Made by a program: the position numbers and the translations under genes
Shown: positions 45,770 through 59,218 of the stretch, one piece after another
Position numbering within the stretch: position 1 is the stretch's first letter
Layout of the letters: each line of letters begins with the position of its first letter
The notes under the pieces: generated by a model
Databases searched by the model: none
The model's input: the letters and a program-made list of their open reading frames with translations, nothing else
What the model was told of the DNA's origin: nothing
From: Erigeron canadensis
Lineage: Eukaryota > Streptophyta > Magnoliopsida > Asterales > Asteraceae
Length of the DNA: 64,000 nucleotides
NCBI RefSeq assembly: GCF_010389155.1
Contig: NC_057766.1
Coordinates: forward strand, 25,429,516-25,493,515
Reading direction: 5' to 3'

Positions 45770-47929
45770 CTAAATGTGGGAAGTATGTTTTGAGAGAAGA
45801 CTTTCTTTCATAAACCGTTGAAAGTTATTATATGACGAACCATCAATTTCACTAGCTTCTTTTGCTTTTGTTTTCCATTCTTTGGCGTTTCTTCTCATTT
45901 CCTTTCCTTTCTCCCCTTGTAACATTTCTTTTACAAGAACTTCAACTTCATTGCGCTTCACATCATGATTAATCTCCATCCCAATTCCCCATTCGACACA
46001 TGCATATCGACAATTTGTTTGTTGATCCGAAAAGAATGGCCAACATATTAACGGGACACCTTCAAGTATGCTTTCAGTAGTCGAGTTCCATCCACAATGT
46101 GATAAAAACGCACCCACTGCAGGGTGCGCTAACACTTGATCTTGTGCGCACCAACTCACGATTAGTCCTCTATCCTTGATTTCTTCTAAGAAATCATTAG
46201 GTAACATTGTTGAATCTCCCATTGTCACGTCGGGTCTAAGAATCCATAAAAATGGTTGCATACTATTCGCTAAACCCCACGCGAATTCAATCAAGTGTTG
46301 ATCGGTCATAGTGGTTATACTTCCATAATTGATATAGATTACCGACCCTTCTTTTTTTTGGTCTAGCCATTTTAAACATGTCGAGTCTGGCTTCCATAGA
46401 CTCGAGTTTAATGTTTGTACCGGGTTATCGTGTGGCACATATTTGGCTAGTAATGGGAGCGGGCCTATTGTATAAATGTTATGATAATTGAATTTAGAAG
46501 CAATAGCTTCCAATACTTTGTGTTCTAGTGCATCAAAAGTATTGAATATAATTGCGGAAGCATTCAAGTTATTTTGAGCTTCCTCCCCCATGAAATCAAA
46601 CATGATATCATTAGGATCGGTTGTTCTAATGAAGCTTGGAACATCTTTATAACGAATACTGCTCATCCCTGGTATCCAATCAATTGGTTTCTCAAGTGTG
46701 CCATCGGTCAAATAGCTATCATCTACAAGCAATTTTAAGACATGTATCATTAGTTTCTTTTTGTAGAACAACATTTTATCCTACTTTTAAATTATACGAA
46801 TGTCTTGGTAAAACTTAGGACACTCGAAAAATCGATTATTAATCCACCTGACAAATATGAAAAGTCGGTCCGGATACTATCAAGGTCAAAGACCTTATAC
46901 TTTACCGATTATATAATAAATACTAAATAGAATGTGATCCAAACAAATCATCAAATCGAGATAGATATTCGAACCAAAAATAAGATCTTAATTAAATAAT
47001 ACGAGTAGTTGGTTTACGGATATCTACATAAAAAAATCACATGAAAACTAAGTTCACATATAAAATGAGTTTTTTAAGCCAAATCCAAACAAACAATCAA
47101 ATCAAAAAATGGATGGAAGGTGATTTGTTAAGAAAAAAAACATTTGGAAGTTGTAGTATCATTGAGATCTATTGTATGTTGTACCTAGCTTACGGGTACG
47201 TTGGATTAGCTTTTTATTCTTTAATTTTATATTGTATAAAAACTCATGTCCTTTGATCTCAAAACGGTGTGTACGTAAGTACTAGAATCGGTCTAGAGAA
47301 TTTAAGTGTCCGACCAGGACGAGCGGCGAAAAAAGGCCCATGACCCATAGTCCATACTGTGTTCAAATATATAAAATGACGACTAACGTTATACAAAAAT
47401 TATTTAATCCTCGATAAGTATACTAACCTTTAAAAGGAACAATTCCTCTTTTAATAAACTCTCTATAATGCAAAAAACTCATGAAAGCACATGGTGGAGA
47501 TGTCCAAAACTGAACTTCTGGAATCCCTAGATCTTTAGCAGCTTGTATAGTAAAGGTCATCACACCATCACCAATGACACAGCTAACGGGCGGGCCTCCA
47601 TTCGACGAGTTCAACCTACACAACAATTCCTTAAACGGGCCCAAACACGTCTTTCTTGTCATGTCACAAAGCATGGGAATGTCTTGAGTCGCGTCTCGTT
47701 CTGAATAAGGCATGCCATCTGGGATGGTCTCAAACCGAAAGTCTGGCAAACCCTCGACGGATTGAGGACCTTTGGCACGAATGAGACGTTGGTGATTGAA
47801 TTCGGTGTTGACAAAAGTGATGTGAAAGCCATGGAAATGAAGAAGCTTTCCAAGCTTCATAAAAGGGTTAACATGACCTTGTGCTGGGTATGGAACTAGA
47901 ACTGCATGAGGTTTATTGTCATAATCCAT
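45770..47929 (-). CDS. UDP-glycosyltransferase, UGT85A-like
   Basis: Transfers a sugar, most likely glucose from UDP-glucose, to a small-molecule acceptor in the cytosol. Exon 1 is 47929-47428 and exon 2 is 46722-45770. The single phase-1 intron gives 484 residues, the normal length. Near the N-terminus [18 protein letters not shown] holds the catalytic His19, and IGDGVMTF holds the partner Asp121. The PSPG box spans residues 358-401 ([20 protein letters not shown] then [20 protein letters not shown]), ending in Asp-Gln, which favours UDP-glucose. [20 protein letters not shown] after the intron is typical of UGT85A (7-deoxyloganetin or cyanohydrin glucosyltransferase relatives). The acceptor cannot be read from sequence. 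No cluster partner lies nearby. Intact. Confidence 0.93.
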
Positions 47930-49714
47930 TTGGTTTTAGTTTTAGTTTTTGGAATGTCTAATTGAGGAAAATCTGTATTATAAAAGGAAGTTTTTGTTTA
48001 TAATTTGGTGGAATCTAATGAACTTTGATTCCTTTTATGAGAAAGTACTTGATGGGTACTTGATACCTGAGAGATTTTAAATTGTTTAGTTGCTAATTAG
48101 ATCGATGAAATACTAATATTTAAATTTCAATAATTGGAGGATTAATAATAGTTTATTATCATCCTATTATAATATAATGTTAATATTATTGAGAAAATGA
48201 TCCGTAATGTAGAATTTACCTAAGTTTAGGTACTGTCATATTAAAAAAGTTATAGATTAAACCTTTGAATTTGATAAACATACATAACCTCTGAATTTTA
48301 CATAAATCCCCCTGAATTTTATATAAATTCCCCCTGAATTACCTAAGATAAATACTGCATAATATTTCCTCAATATTATTAGTCATAGTCTCATATATCA
48401 TTAGTTATGTATGTTAATACTATAGTAACAGGACTATATTATAGATTTTAGATTTATATTAATATTTTTTTAAAAAAGTATAGTTTATCCGTAAATAATA
48501 GAGAACCTAACATACATTATTTTAAACGGGTTTGTTAGAGAGTCCGTTTTCTATATTAACATACATCATCTTAACCAGGTTCGTTGTTCGTTTAATAGAT
48601 CCCTAATTTCAATCTTTTAATGGGAAAACACTTGCCACGTAAGATTTAGATAGAAACTTATTCAGGCCCAAATTCAATACTTATGGACCACATCCAGCTA
48701 TGCATAGTGTGAACTTTATTAAGATTTTTATGTAATTAATACATTTATAATAATGTAGCAATATTTCGTGCTCAACTCATCTATATATTTTTTTATTATT
48801 TTATTTGTTGTTTCTCATTTTAAAGGGCATCGTACTCAATTGACTTTTTTGTAGATGTGTAAATTACTTTGAGAATATTAGAAGACCTAAAATATGTCAT
48901 TTTAATGGGTTAGTGTTAAAAGTTTCATTGCAAAATAGATCTACAATTTAAACTTGTCGAGGAAAAACCCTTATCTATACTCCTTTATTTTTAGAAAATA
49001 TTACATAATAGTTACATGGAAAAGTACAAAAATGCCCTTAATAACACCTCTATGGAAATAATTATTAGAGATTACCAAATTTGGCCCTAATAAATTAAAA
49101 TACACTTTAAACCCTTATACTGTTAATCTATACTCTAGTTTTTTTATTTAGGAAATGAAAAGATTTGAAAAGATAAGAATGGAAGAGAAGGGGTATAATT
49201 TATGTTCTTTCAAATCATCTCATATTTGGGAAGAAGATTTGTTAAACAAAATCAACTATCCATTCACTTCATTTCTTTTCATTTTTTTTTCTTCCTTAAA
49301 AAAAAATGAGGAAAACAATTTATCTTAAAATCTCTTGTATTCCTTTTCTTGTAAGTTTTTTTCTTTAGGTGTATTTCTACTCTCACCCTTATATTACCTT
49401 ACACCATTTAACACCAACGCTATGTTCTTGAGTCTATTTTTTTAAGAGAAGAAAAAAAATGATATGATAAAAAGAGATAAGATTTGATCATTCTAAATCA
49501 TCCTAATAATGGGAGGAAGATTTTTTAAATAAAAACAACTAAAACTTCCTTTCAAATCATTTCAATTAATTTCCTTTCTCCCTTTAAAAAAAACTCAAGA
49601 ACTTAACTTGTTATAAAATCACTTGGATTCTTTTCTTTTCCTCCTTTAAAAAAACTCAAGAACATAGTGCAACCGTCACTGTTATCACCACCAGTTACCA
49701 ACATCACTATATCG

Positions 49715-49757
49715 TCTTCGTCGTCACCAACGTCGCATTGCGTGAATACCATGCTAG
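49715..49757 (+). mobile_element. Helitron-type 3' terminus (GCATTGCG family), copy 1
   Basis: A CACCACC-rich stretch leads to CGTCGCATTGCGTGAATACCA and then TGCTAG followed by T at 49758. The same ending occurs at 50229 and, reversed with CCAG, at 36213. The 5' end may be the TCTATACTCC at 48974 or the TCTATACTCTAG at 49127. Confidence 0.5.
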
Positions 49758-50179
49758 TTATTTAAAAATTTGGAGAGGAAAATTCACCTACTCAAAGTCA
49801 AACTATGAAAATATTGATAGTGCATTTTGTTAGATTCTTTTTAGATACCTTTTAGATTAGATTCAAAAGCGTTTCAAAAATTAAAAATTAATTGAGAATT
49901 GAGATTAAGGATAAAAATAAATTAGTTTAATTCTAAATGAAGTATGAATCATTAAATGCAACACGTCGTTGCTTGCTCTTTCGAAGTGTCTAAACGCATT
50001 ATTACATTTTCGATTAACAAATCGTCATTTTAGATACCTTTCAGATTCAAAAGCGTTGACAACTAAAAAAATAAAAATAAAATAAATTTGCTCTAAATTA
50101 TATCTCGTCATTTTATAATAATAACCACACCACCGCCACCCGTCACGCCACCACTACTACCAACCACCGCCACCACCAC

Positions 50180-50229
50180 CATACCGTAGCTATCACCACC
50201 ACCGCCGCATTGCGCGGATAAAATGCTAG
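50180..50229 (+). mobile_element. Helitron-type 3' terminus (GCATTGCG family), copy 2
   Basis: A run of CACCACC units is followed by CCGCCGCATTGCGCGG, a short hairpin, then ATAAAATGCTAG and T. It is closely related to the ending at 49757 and is the best preserved of the three copies. Confidence 0.55.
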
Positions 50230-50559
50230 TTAGTTCTAAACGTCGTCGCTTGCCCTTTTAAAAACGCATTATTACATTAGTTATCAAATGCTATAATCTG
50301 AGTAGAAATTGGTTTTACACTACACAAGCCAACCTCAAAACAAACTCTAGATTAATTCTGTAAGAAACTCTCAAACTCAATTTTTTTGTCACATATATTT
50401 CATTATTCGGTGAACCATTTTATCTAATAATAGTTGTTGGTATCACTTAAATAGGAGTTGTGGCTACTTTTATATACAAACTTGATGCACACGTGTAGAC
50501 ATATAACAAATTCTGAAAATAATCATTTTTGACCTATTTAATGATCAGATATGAGAAAA

Positions 50560-50990
50560 CTTAATTTAGAACGAATTAGAAGACATCATATCTTTACTCC
50601 TATTGATCGTCGTACCTTCGGATGAATTAGTAGGGGGTTTTCCCCATCGGGTATTTGAAATAAGCATTTCTACTTCGAGGGAGCTCTCTAGCGCGGACCC
50701 GGTTAAGACAACGTATGTTAGACCTCCCGTTATCGAATTACGACACGAAGTTCTCAAGGGAAATTAACCTTTAAAAAAAAAGAAAGACATCACATCTTTC
50801 CAAAAATCATTTATTGAGTTTGGTATTTGAAGGAATTCCTTGATCTCCGGTATTATTTTAGTACCCTTCAATCTCACTTGCAAAAGAATAGACGTCTGAA
50901 AGTCTCCTCACATACGAAGGATTGAACCTGGACCACTTATGGTAAGTTTTCACATGCAAAGCCTTCAGCAGTTCAGCATAGTGGCGGTGG
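50560..50990 (-). mobile_element. possible tRNA-derived SINE
   Basis: On the - strand, GGTCCAGGTTCAATCCTTCG at about 50941-50922 contains GGTTCAATCC, which fits a Pol III B box. Upstream (50990-50945) TGCTGAACTGCTGAAGGCTT could hold a degraded A box. Downstream the sequence runs into a T-rich tract near 50770. No target duplication was identified. It could be a chance B-box match in another repeat. Confidence 0.25.
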
Positions 50991-51876
50991 GAATTTACAT
51001 AAATTAGTTATGATTACTGTAACATGACTAGTGTTTTTTTTTTTTTTTTTTGATTGACGGCAACATGACTAAGTTTTTAGAATAATTATCGACAGCAAAC
51101 AAACATATAAATGCAGAATTAATCCCAAAAAATTTAACCCTACCACTGAACCAATCAAATAGCAATTCAATCCCATAGGAATTAGATTAAAATACTACAT
51201 CAATGTTGAAAGTAATACTAGGATAAGAGTTATAGATCAAAAAGACGAAAAACCTTGAATGATTACCCTCGAATCACTAGATCACCACCACGGATATGAC
51301 TTCTTTGGAGGTTACCATGAGATTGAATTGGGTGTTTAGACTTTAGGTCTGCCCTAAACACCCTTATCTTGTAAATTTTGAGTTTATTAAAACTAACAAA
51401 GAAAACTATCATGTATGCAATAGTATTTATGGAAGTAACAAAGACAAATAGAACATCAGGTCAAAACCTGAAACCAACATAACGACCCTGAAATGTTTAC
51501 ATCGATAACAATGTTTGTGTTGGGAGAGTCAGGGTCCTCTTACTCTACAACAAGAACATGTGATGCTTGCTGCAATTTACAAAGTATGACGATGTATCCT
51601 TTATAAAAGGGAATGGGTAAATAGAAGTCTCATCCTTCCTTACTTTCCCCGGTGCTGAGCAGATCTTTCTTAAGGAAAAGGCATGATTCAACATCAGCTG
51701 GTCAACATTTGGTCAAAATGCAGAGTTCACGGTAGAAGTGCCTCAAAATATACAAAATCAAGCATCAACATTTGTCCATTAAGGGACATAAGTGTAATTA
51801 CTCAGGATAAAAATCCACGTTCCATATTGCAAGGACATCGTTGTTGGCCATCTTTTTGCAAGTGAAAAATTGATTT

Positions 51877-54800
51877 TCATCTGTTTCCACCTGATATACT
51901 ACTTCCAGTTAAGTTAACATTTGGAACCTTCTTCTGATCTTGACTGGGTACAGGTTTGTTGTCCAACAGTTTCCCGGATTTGGCTATGGCAAGAATAAGT
52001 TCAAGTTGTTTTTGCTGTTGATCCTGCATTAAGAAAATCTCAATATTGCACTCATATTCGAAAACAATATCCAGAACACAACTAAAATACTAGAGGATCA
52101 ATTTTGGCCACTTATCACCAAAGGATTCTGTAAATGTGAAGTAAACCTTAAAACAATTGTTTATCATAACTTCATAGGGATTAATGGGAACTGTTTAAAG
52201 TTGAAAGTCACCGAATATGTATTCGAAGGGCTTTAAACCTCCTATACCACTTTATCTAAAAGTTGACTACATTGTATAGATATATGTTTTATTGTCTTAT
52301 AATTACACTTAAAGCAATAACTATTGGTAAATTTCAAGAAAACATAAGACAAAACCTCCTAGTATTTGGCCCAACTCAGCCCGATCCAAAATTACAAACA
52401 AGTCGAAATCGCTTTTCTGGAAGAAAAGATACAAAGAGAGACATATGGCAAGTCCTTTGATTATCCTATCTTGACCAGGAAAAATGCACCTATGAGGCAG
52501 TGGCCAACTGGGTTCTGACCATGAAAGCACATTTTATGTTAAAACATCCCTACAGGGACCAATTAACCAAGTAAAAATGTTGCCTAAAAATCATACTACC
52601 ACACAGTGATAAACACATTGGAAAAAATCTGAAATATTGCTAACAGGGGATATATTTTCAGTTTCTAAATTTTTGTGGTGACACGTCTATTACTCTATTC
52701 TTTATATATGCGGGGCAGTTTGGAATCTCGGTCTTCAAAGTACAGTTCCAATGTTTGATGGTTAACACCTCCAAGACAAGATGATTGGAAGCACCACAAG
52801 TCACTCATAATATATTATGTAAAAAAGAATGAAACTGATGCAGGTATTGCGTTTTTATAATAACAAAAATCAAGCTATTATGCGTTTTAGCAAACAACTT
52901 CTTAAATGACACTCAGTTGATTTAACAGAACTGTTGATTACAAAAACATACTATCATGAAAAGTATGATATATCATTGAACACAATTTGTACTGAATATT
53001 CTTTTTCATAAAAAATGTAAAAAGAATTTCTCCAATTAGTTGAACAGAACAGAGCATATACGCATATAACAACATAGACAATCATTTTATTCTTTACGTG
53101 ATAGATTGTTGCCACATATAAGTTAAAGAAAGCCTATCTTTGATTCATCTACAGGATATTAATGATAGAACTTCATTGTGTTAAGAATGTAAGACATCAT
53201 TAAAAGATGCATGATAGGCATTTTACTTGAAAATTAGTCAGGCTACAAACCATTTGACTGAATAGATAAAAAACATGTAAATAACTCATAAATTTGGAAG
53301 ATAAATAATATAATGTCAAACATAAATCCAAATATTAACAAAACACAAATCAAGAAGTCTAAATCTTATCCCTTAAAGAATGCATACATTGTGTATTTGG
53401 AGGCCTGATGTTTGAAATGCTTTATAAAATTTGTATATTCAGGTCTAAGGCTTGTGATGAAATATATTAAACTACTCCAAAAAACAATATGCCCTCCCAA
53501 AAGGATTATCTTGTAGGATTTTTATTGCTTGAATGCCATTCAGTTCTTTCAGCAACGGAAAATATAGCACCTATAACTATATTCTATGGTAAAATCAGAA
53601 TGATAATTAAGAAAGTACCAACCTGCATTGCCAATAGAACCTTCTGAATTTCAGCAAGCTCTTTCTCCAGATTGTCTTCTTGCAAGGCCAGTGCTCGCGT
53701 GGCCTCGGAATTCTTCTGAGCCAGTTCTGCAGTCTACATACACAATAACCACTACATTTAATAAATGCTTCAAGAACAATGCAAAGGCTTCTGCATTGTA
53801 GGCTGTCTTGAATTGAATGTGCAGTATATTAAACTAACACTGTAGCCTAAATGACAGCTGACCTAGCTAGTAATTCTACACATGTTGCTTTTAACAGTAC
53901 ATTAACACATTTTGAAGTGAGTTGAGTTAGGCTGGGTTGGACAGAACCATTCCCCATTTAATACTTTCAAATTCTATATAAAGCTACAATGTGTTAAATA
54001 AGATTTCAGAAGGTAAATAAATACCAACTATATAGGCAGAGGGTTCCAGATTTCATAAGGTAAGTTAATGTTCACCATATCGGTATAACATCTTATCCAC
54101 TCTGCTTAAGAAGTAACATAGAGCAATTGCAGGAGCTTCTCGAATTGCTCGGAGCCTCAGAACTTCTTTGTATCATCAAACCTACCTGGATACATAGTAA
54201 AGCACCTATGTTCCTCGGTCTAGCACCAGTAATAGTTTCAAGGAAATGATGCACTCATTTTAGCAAAACATCATTCAGGCTACAATTAATGGCATGTTTG
54301 ATTAACGTTTTGGGGACCTTTAAAGGGAGTCGAGTAGACGACCGTCTGTTAAAAGAGTAATTATCAACGTAGCTACCAAGTATACCAGCACACATCTTTC
54401 TTCTCAAATACTAAATAAATATCTAGAAATCACAGAGACAAGCTCATATCAAGTATCCTTGCATATAATTATGTTTTTCTACCAAGACTACTTGACTTCT
54501 GATTGATTATCGAGATGCAGAAACTCAACTCTAACAAACTGAATCTATTGTTTCCTACATTTATATCATAACCCCCTTGGTATTTCTTAAGCAATATTCC
54601 CTTTTTCTACATTTCAAGTCGTTTAGATCAGTAGACACACTGAAATTTAACATAGGTCTGTAAACTCCTGTCAAATTTAATTGATTAATTAACTAATGAT
54701 CATCTGCGTCAATGCTACAGAGTGTCACTCCCAGTCTACCTACCAACAAAATTACCAATCAAACTTATAAATATGCACACCATAATTCATTGGACGTTTA

Positions 54801-56003
54801 CGATTACAATTATTACAAGTTAATTTTCAACTCAACCATCTTACTTCCTCAACATAATTCTCTTTAGTGTAGTTAGCTAGCTCTTGTATATTATACCCAA
54901 CCAGTCCACTATTTGTATAGAGGTAAACCGTAACCTATCATCGTCTTCCCAATTCAAACTCTTAATTTGTTAGACTTACTTCCCTAAATGTTTCCTGATT
55001 AAGATCACGTGGTTTATTGCTCCAAAATGTACCCACTTTTATCAAATTGTCATCCTATTAATTGAAACCAAAAATTTTATTCCATTAACGTTGTATGCAT
55101 ATAAACTTCTATAGCAGGTACATGACGACGACATGACAAACTGTCCCCACATCAACCAATAAAATAAAAAAGATCACTTTTTTACATACATTGGCAACGG
55201 AACTTAAGTTTTTTACACAATCAACATTTCATCGGATACAACGATAAAAGATCTTTAATAATTTCTATATTCCTAAAAATAACTTTAACAAACAATGTTA
55301 GGTTAGCATCATCAAATCACAATCCAATATAACTTAATATATAGAATCATATATAGGGTTATACCTGAGCAATGGGATCCTTCATAGACTTCCTAGTAAC
55401 CCGAAACCGAATCCCCAATTTCTCAAGCTGCCTAGACAAAACCCTGACAACCGAAACCGAACTCCTTAAATCCTCTTCCAATTTCTCAACTCTCTCAACC
55501 AAATTAACCACATTCTCCCCGGAACCGGAACCCGGTTTCCTAAACCCTAAACAAACCCTCCGCCATTCCCGTCTCCTAATAACAACTCCAATCACAATCC
55601 CTACAATCAATAAAACCGGCTGCCACACCGAATAAACCCGAGTTCCGACAAACTCTAAAAAAACCGGCTTTTTAGAACTAAGTATGAAATTATTTAATAC
55701 AAAGGCTATGGAAAGGATAGCTGATGAAGTAAGGGAAATGAATTCAGCTATGTATAATATATCATCTGTGTTTGGGGAAAGGACGGAATCGGAATTTGAT
55801 GATTTGAGTGGATGGAATGAGTTGAAGGGAATTGATTTCAGGGTTTGGGAATGGTAGGGGAGAATTGTGAAGGGGTGTTTGGGGGTTTTGATTAGATTGT
55901 TGGGGGGTTTTAGATAGCAGGAAATGTGGGAATTAGGCGAATAACAGGGAGTTGAAATGTGGGAATGATGGGGAATTAGGTATTGGAATGTGATTGATGA
56001 CAT
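51877..56003 (-). CDS. uncharacterised plastid membrane / coiled-coil protein
   Basis: I do not recognise the family by name. Exons 56003-55365, 53733-53623 and 52023-51877 join in phase to 298 residues. Residues 1-70 are rich in Ser, Pro, His and Asn with few acids, consistent with a plastid transit peptide. A hydrophobic segment lies at about 83-108 (ILYIAEFISLTSSAILSIAF) and a second at 127-142 (VWQPVLLIVGIVIGVVI), followed by an Arg-rich stop-transfer RRREWRR. From 165 to about 270 the protein is predicted coiled coil by heptad pattern (VERVEKLEEDLRSSVSVVRV, LEKELAEIQKVLLAMQ, QQQKQLELILAIAK). The C-terminus is polar. Introns are long (1631 and 1599 bp). Splice sites and the charge pattern support a real gene; function is unknown. 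Confidence 0.75.
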
Positions 56004-58542
56004 TGTTTTGGAGGATTTTCAAAGACTGGAATTGAGAAATGATGGGAGATGGAAACGGGGGGGATTGGAGATGGAAAGTGGGCGATTGTGGCAATGGGTT
56101 TGGCGCCTTGGAATATCCGATCAACTAACTTTGAGATTTTGGGTTAGGTTGGATTTCTCTATCCGGATCACCCTTTTTTTTTAATAGAATTTTTTAGAAA
56201 CTATTAGTCTAAAAATTCTTCTGGACGATGACATGTGAAAAAATCAACGAAAAAAATTAGGAAAGAAAATTAGTGAATAACACATGTCACATTCTTCTAG
56301 GAAGATTTTTAGTTTAATGTTTAGGAGAATTTATCATTTTCCTTTATTAATTTATTTATTATTGAACGGCCAATTGGCCTTGTTGAATACTCTATACAGG
56401 ACGTCTCAATGATTAAAGGTACATACTAACGGACTCAATCTGGACGGACACGACGTTTATACCGCTTAACTCCACTTCCTGAGAAGCCGCACTCAAAGTC
56501 GTATCAGGGTAAAACCCGATCGTCCATGCGATTTAATCAGTAGCCGAAGCGCACATCAAGCATAATATCACAGTATAAGTAGCAGGGTCGGCTCAACGAT
56601 ATTAAATAGTCAAGCACATGCTTTTGGCCTCCAAAAACCAAATTTAGTAGAAGGTGTTGTTTATATATATCAAAAATATCAAGCGGCTATACGGCTAAAA
56701 AAAATAAGAAACTCACCTAAAAAAAGGTACGCAACAGCTTCTTCTTGAAGTCTTTCAATTTTCATTTTCTAATTCTTCTTGAAGATTAAAAGCATGCCCA
56801 GCAGCTAACAGCGCGTATCTTTTTTTTCTGTTTACTTTACTTTGTATGTTAAAATACTATGCCCAAAATTGATCTCGTTTAAGGCCACCAAAAGCTTGAG
56901 TTGACACTGATAACTAGTGTAAACAGAGAAGACATTAGTGACGAAAGTACTGATCCATTTATAAAATTGGTTTTATCATTATCATACATCAAAAAGTTAT
57001 ATGTATTTTAATCAAAAAGTTTTATCATTACCATTTATAAACGGATAGAATTTTGAATATATAAATGAAAAATACTTGGTAACATTTTGTTCATTTTAAA
57101 TGATCAACACCTTTAAAAAAAAACTAACAACACTAAAATGAGAGACTTGAGAATTTGGGTCTCATCGGGAGTTTACCGAACAACCATCATGTTACGAGAC
57201 CTGCTATGAGAGTTATGATTTCGGCCCAAAATATAAAGCCACAAAATTTCAAGCCTCTCTTTAAGATATGTTGGTCATTTACTCTTTTATGAAAACTTAT
57301 ACTGTATATTTGATTAAAATGGTATATACCCGAGACTACTTAGCTAATCAATCTAATTTATTAGAAAATTTTATTGGAAATTTTATTGGTGATATGAAGT
57401 TGTAAGGATTAATATAGGTTCAACTGAAAGAACGATTAAAAACAAATAGATAGATAATATAGGAATTTAATTTAAATTATTAAAAAGTCAAATCATGATA
57501 ATACCTTAAAATGTTTGTTCTCACATGACTTGAATCTGTATAACATTACTCTCTCCATCCCATATTAAATGTTCAATTTTGACTTGTCAAGTCTTCTGCT
57601 TGCAATTTTGACCATAAATATCTTTATTTGTATTATATAATAGTTGATAGAAAGTTATATCAATTAAAAGTATATTGAAAACTTAATCCGTCCATATATT
57701 ATATATGAAGTGTTATATAACATAGACAAGAGGACGTGAGATTTAGATATTGGTTAAGGTACTCCGTATTCATTTGGCATAGCGGCTAAATTTTTGTAGT
57801 ATATTACATATATTAAATTAAATTTGGCACTTATACAGTTATACAACATAAGATGTGTTGAATGGAATGTATATGGAATTTTCTTGCCATGGGTTTAAAA
57901 CTCATTATGTCCAAAACATTATTTTGTTAAATAGGCAATCATGTCCTTTAGATCTCCAAATATTCTATATTTACTTGACAACAAAATTTAATCTGCCCTT
58001 GAAATATTGGGCAAGATACTCCTTATGTATTTGGCTTGGTGGGTTAATTTAGGACCAATTTTAAATTTGGGCTATTAAAATCAAATGGTTAAGATTTAGT
58101 TATAATAATTCTAATTTAAGACTAGTCCTAAAATAACTTTTTACAGTATTTGGCAACAAAAGTTATCAATCAACTATAAGAAATATATAATGTATCCTTC
58201 ATTAGACAACATAAATGTTTGAAGGATTAAACTGAACTTATTCGAACAATTTATACACTACTTTGCTAAAACATTTGTTATTCCATGTACCAAAAGTGAT
58301 TTATGTGCTAAACACAGCTTATGGTATAACATGAAGCACATTTCTTTTCTTGCGTACAAAATACTCGTAGATTAAATAGTTAACAAACTCACTAGACCCT
58401 AAATATAGTTTTTCAGCCCTAACATTAGAAATACAAGTTTTTGTAGAACACACTACCCCTACAAACTAAAACAAAATTCATGTGTCAAACCTAATACATG
58501 GTACTATATCCAAAAGATGAAATCGAAAGTCTAAAGTCTATC
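56004..58542. other. intergenic region
   Basis: Upstream flank of the preceding - strand gene, then AT-rich DNA. A possible decayed Stowaway half-end, CTCTCTCCATCCCATATTAA, is at about 57549. TACTCCGTA at 57759 may be its partner. No coding sequence was recognised. The last 100 bases would be the 3' UTR of the gag-like gene. Confidence 0.4.
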
Positions 58543-59160
58543 TCATTGTGGTTCAACCTTAATGACGACGTCATTCGGTTCAACCTTTATGATGACGTCA
58601 GTCAAGGGATTATTAGGGTAGTTAGCAGTATTGGCAGACTCATTGTAGATTGGTGCTTTGCGCAGCCTCGGGCACAAATTTCGAAGGTGATCTTGACTAC
58701 CACACTCATAACAAGCCATTATTTTTCGACCATCCTTCACATTAGTCTTCTTGCAGTATTTGATGGTATGACCGGGCAACTTGCACCCATGGCACACTAG
58801 GCAATCTCCTAGATGATGGAAACTACACCGGTTGCATATTGGGTGTCGTCCAATATATCCCTCCTGCTCTGGATTCGCTTTGTCAAGGTTTCTTACTTGT
58901 TTCCGCTTCTTACCTGATTTGCCACCTTGGTTCTTGGACCGATTCTTTTGTTTCCCCTTAATTCCATTATCATTATTGGTCGATGCGGCAGGCCTTACCA
59001 CATCTTCAGTTTGGCGGACTTTGTGAACCTCTGTTAGTTGGGCGACAAAATCTGGCAATGCTGCTTTAAAACCTTGTGCTACCGCTTCAGCTAAGTGGTA
59101 GGATTCCTTTAAAGAGTCACCTTCTTTAGTCGGTTGAAGTCTAGGGTCGGGATATTCCAT
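58543..59160 (-). CDS. gag-like double zinc-knuckle protein with IKVEP repeat tail
   Basis: An open frame of 205 residues from the first ATG (59160). The frame stays open upstream to an AG acceptor-like site at about 59219 preceded by a T-rich tract, so an upstream exon is possible. Residues 69-90 are strongly basic (GKQKNRSKNQGGKSGKKRKQ). A Cys/His cluster at 109-120 leads into one CCHC knuckle (Cys123, Cys126, His131, Cys136) and a second (Cys150, Cys153, His158, Cys163). Such paired knuckles occur in Ty3/gypsy gag nucleocapsids. No protease, RT or integrase follows. The last 18 residues contain IKVEPNDVVIKVEPQ, two copies of a motif fitting the SUMO consensus (hydrophobic-K-x-E). It could be a retrotransposon relic or an exapted gag gene; the intact frame favours neither decisively. 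Confidence 0.55.
   Translation of the reverse strand: MEYPDPRLQPTKEGDSLKESYHLAEAVAQGFKAALPDFVAQLTEVHKVRQTEDVVRPAASTNNDNGIKGKQKNRSKNQGGKSGKKRKQVRNLDKANPEQEGYIGRHPICNRCSFHHLGDCLVCHGCKLPGHTIKYCKKTNVKDGRKIMACYECGSQDHLRNLCPRLRKAPIYNESANTANYPNNPLTDVIIKVEPNDVVIKVEPQ
58550..58603 (-). repeat. 27-bp in-frame tandem duplication
   Basis: Two adjacent 27-bp units start at 58550 and 58577, each beginning GGTTCAACCTT on the + strand, with about four mismatches between them. They encode nine residues each and create the doubled IKVEP motif at the end of the gag-like protein. Confidence 0.85.
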
Positions 59161-59218
59161 AGTATATTCCAAAGTGTTGGGGGATTTAATGCTACGCGGA
59201 GAGTTCGACGTGGTAAGT

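Larger units (their letters stand above)
47930..51876. other. intergenic region with Helitron-like ends and a SINE-like block
   Basis: AT-rich, starting with the UGT 5' flank. No coding sequence was recognised. TCTATACT motifs at 48974 and 49127 resemble Helitron 5' ends. Two 3' ends lie at 49757 and 50229, and a tRNA-like block at 50560-50990. Positions 49440-49670 contain inverted AAGAAAAGAAT/ATTCTTTTCTT-type segments. A 16-base T run is at about 51036-51051. Confidence 0.45.

Noticed and set aside
46723..46774. Start codon for the UGT second exon ORF at 46774
   Set aside because: The sequence before DDSYLT is intron; the acceptor at 46723-46724 and exon 1 at 47428-47929 give a complete 484-residue enzyme.
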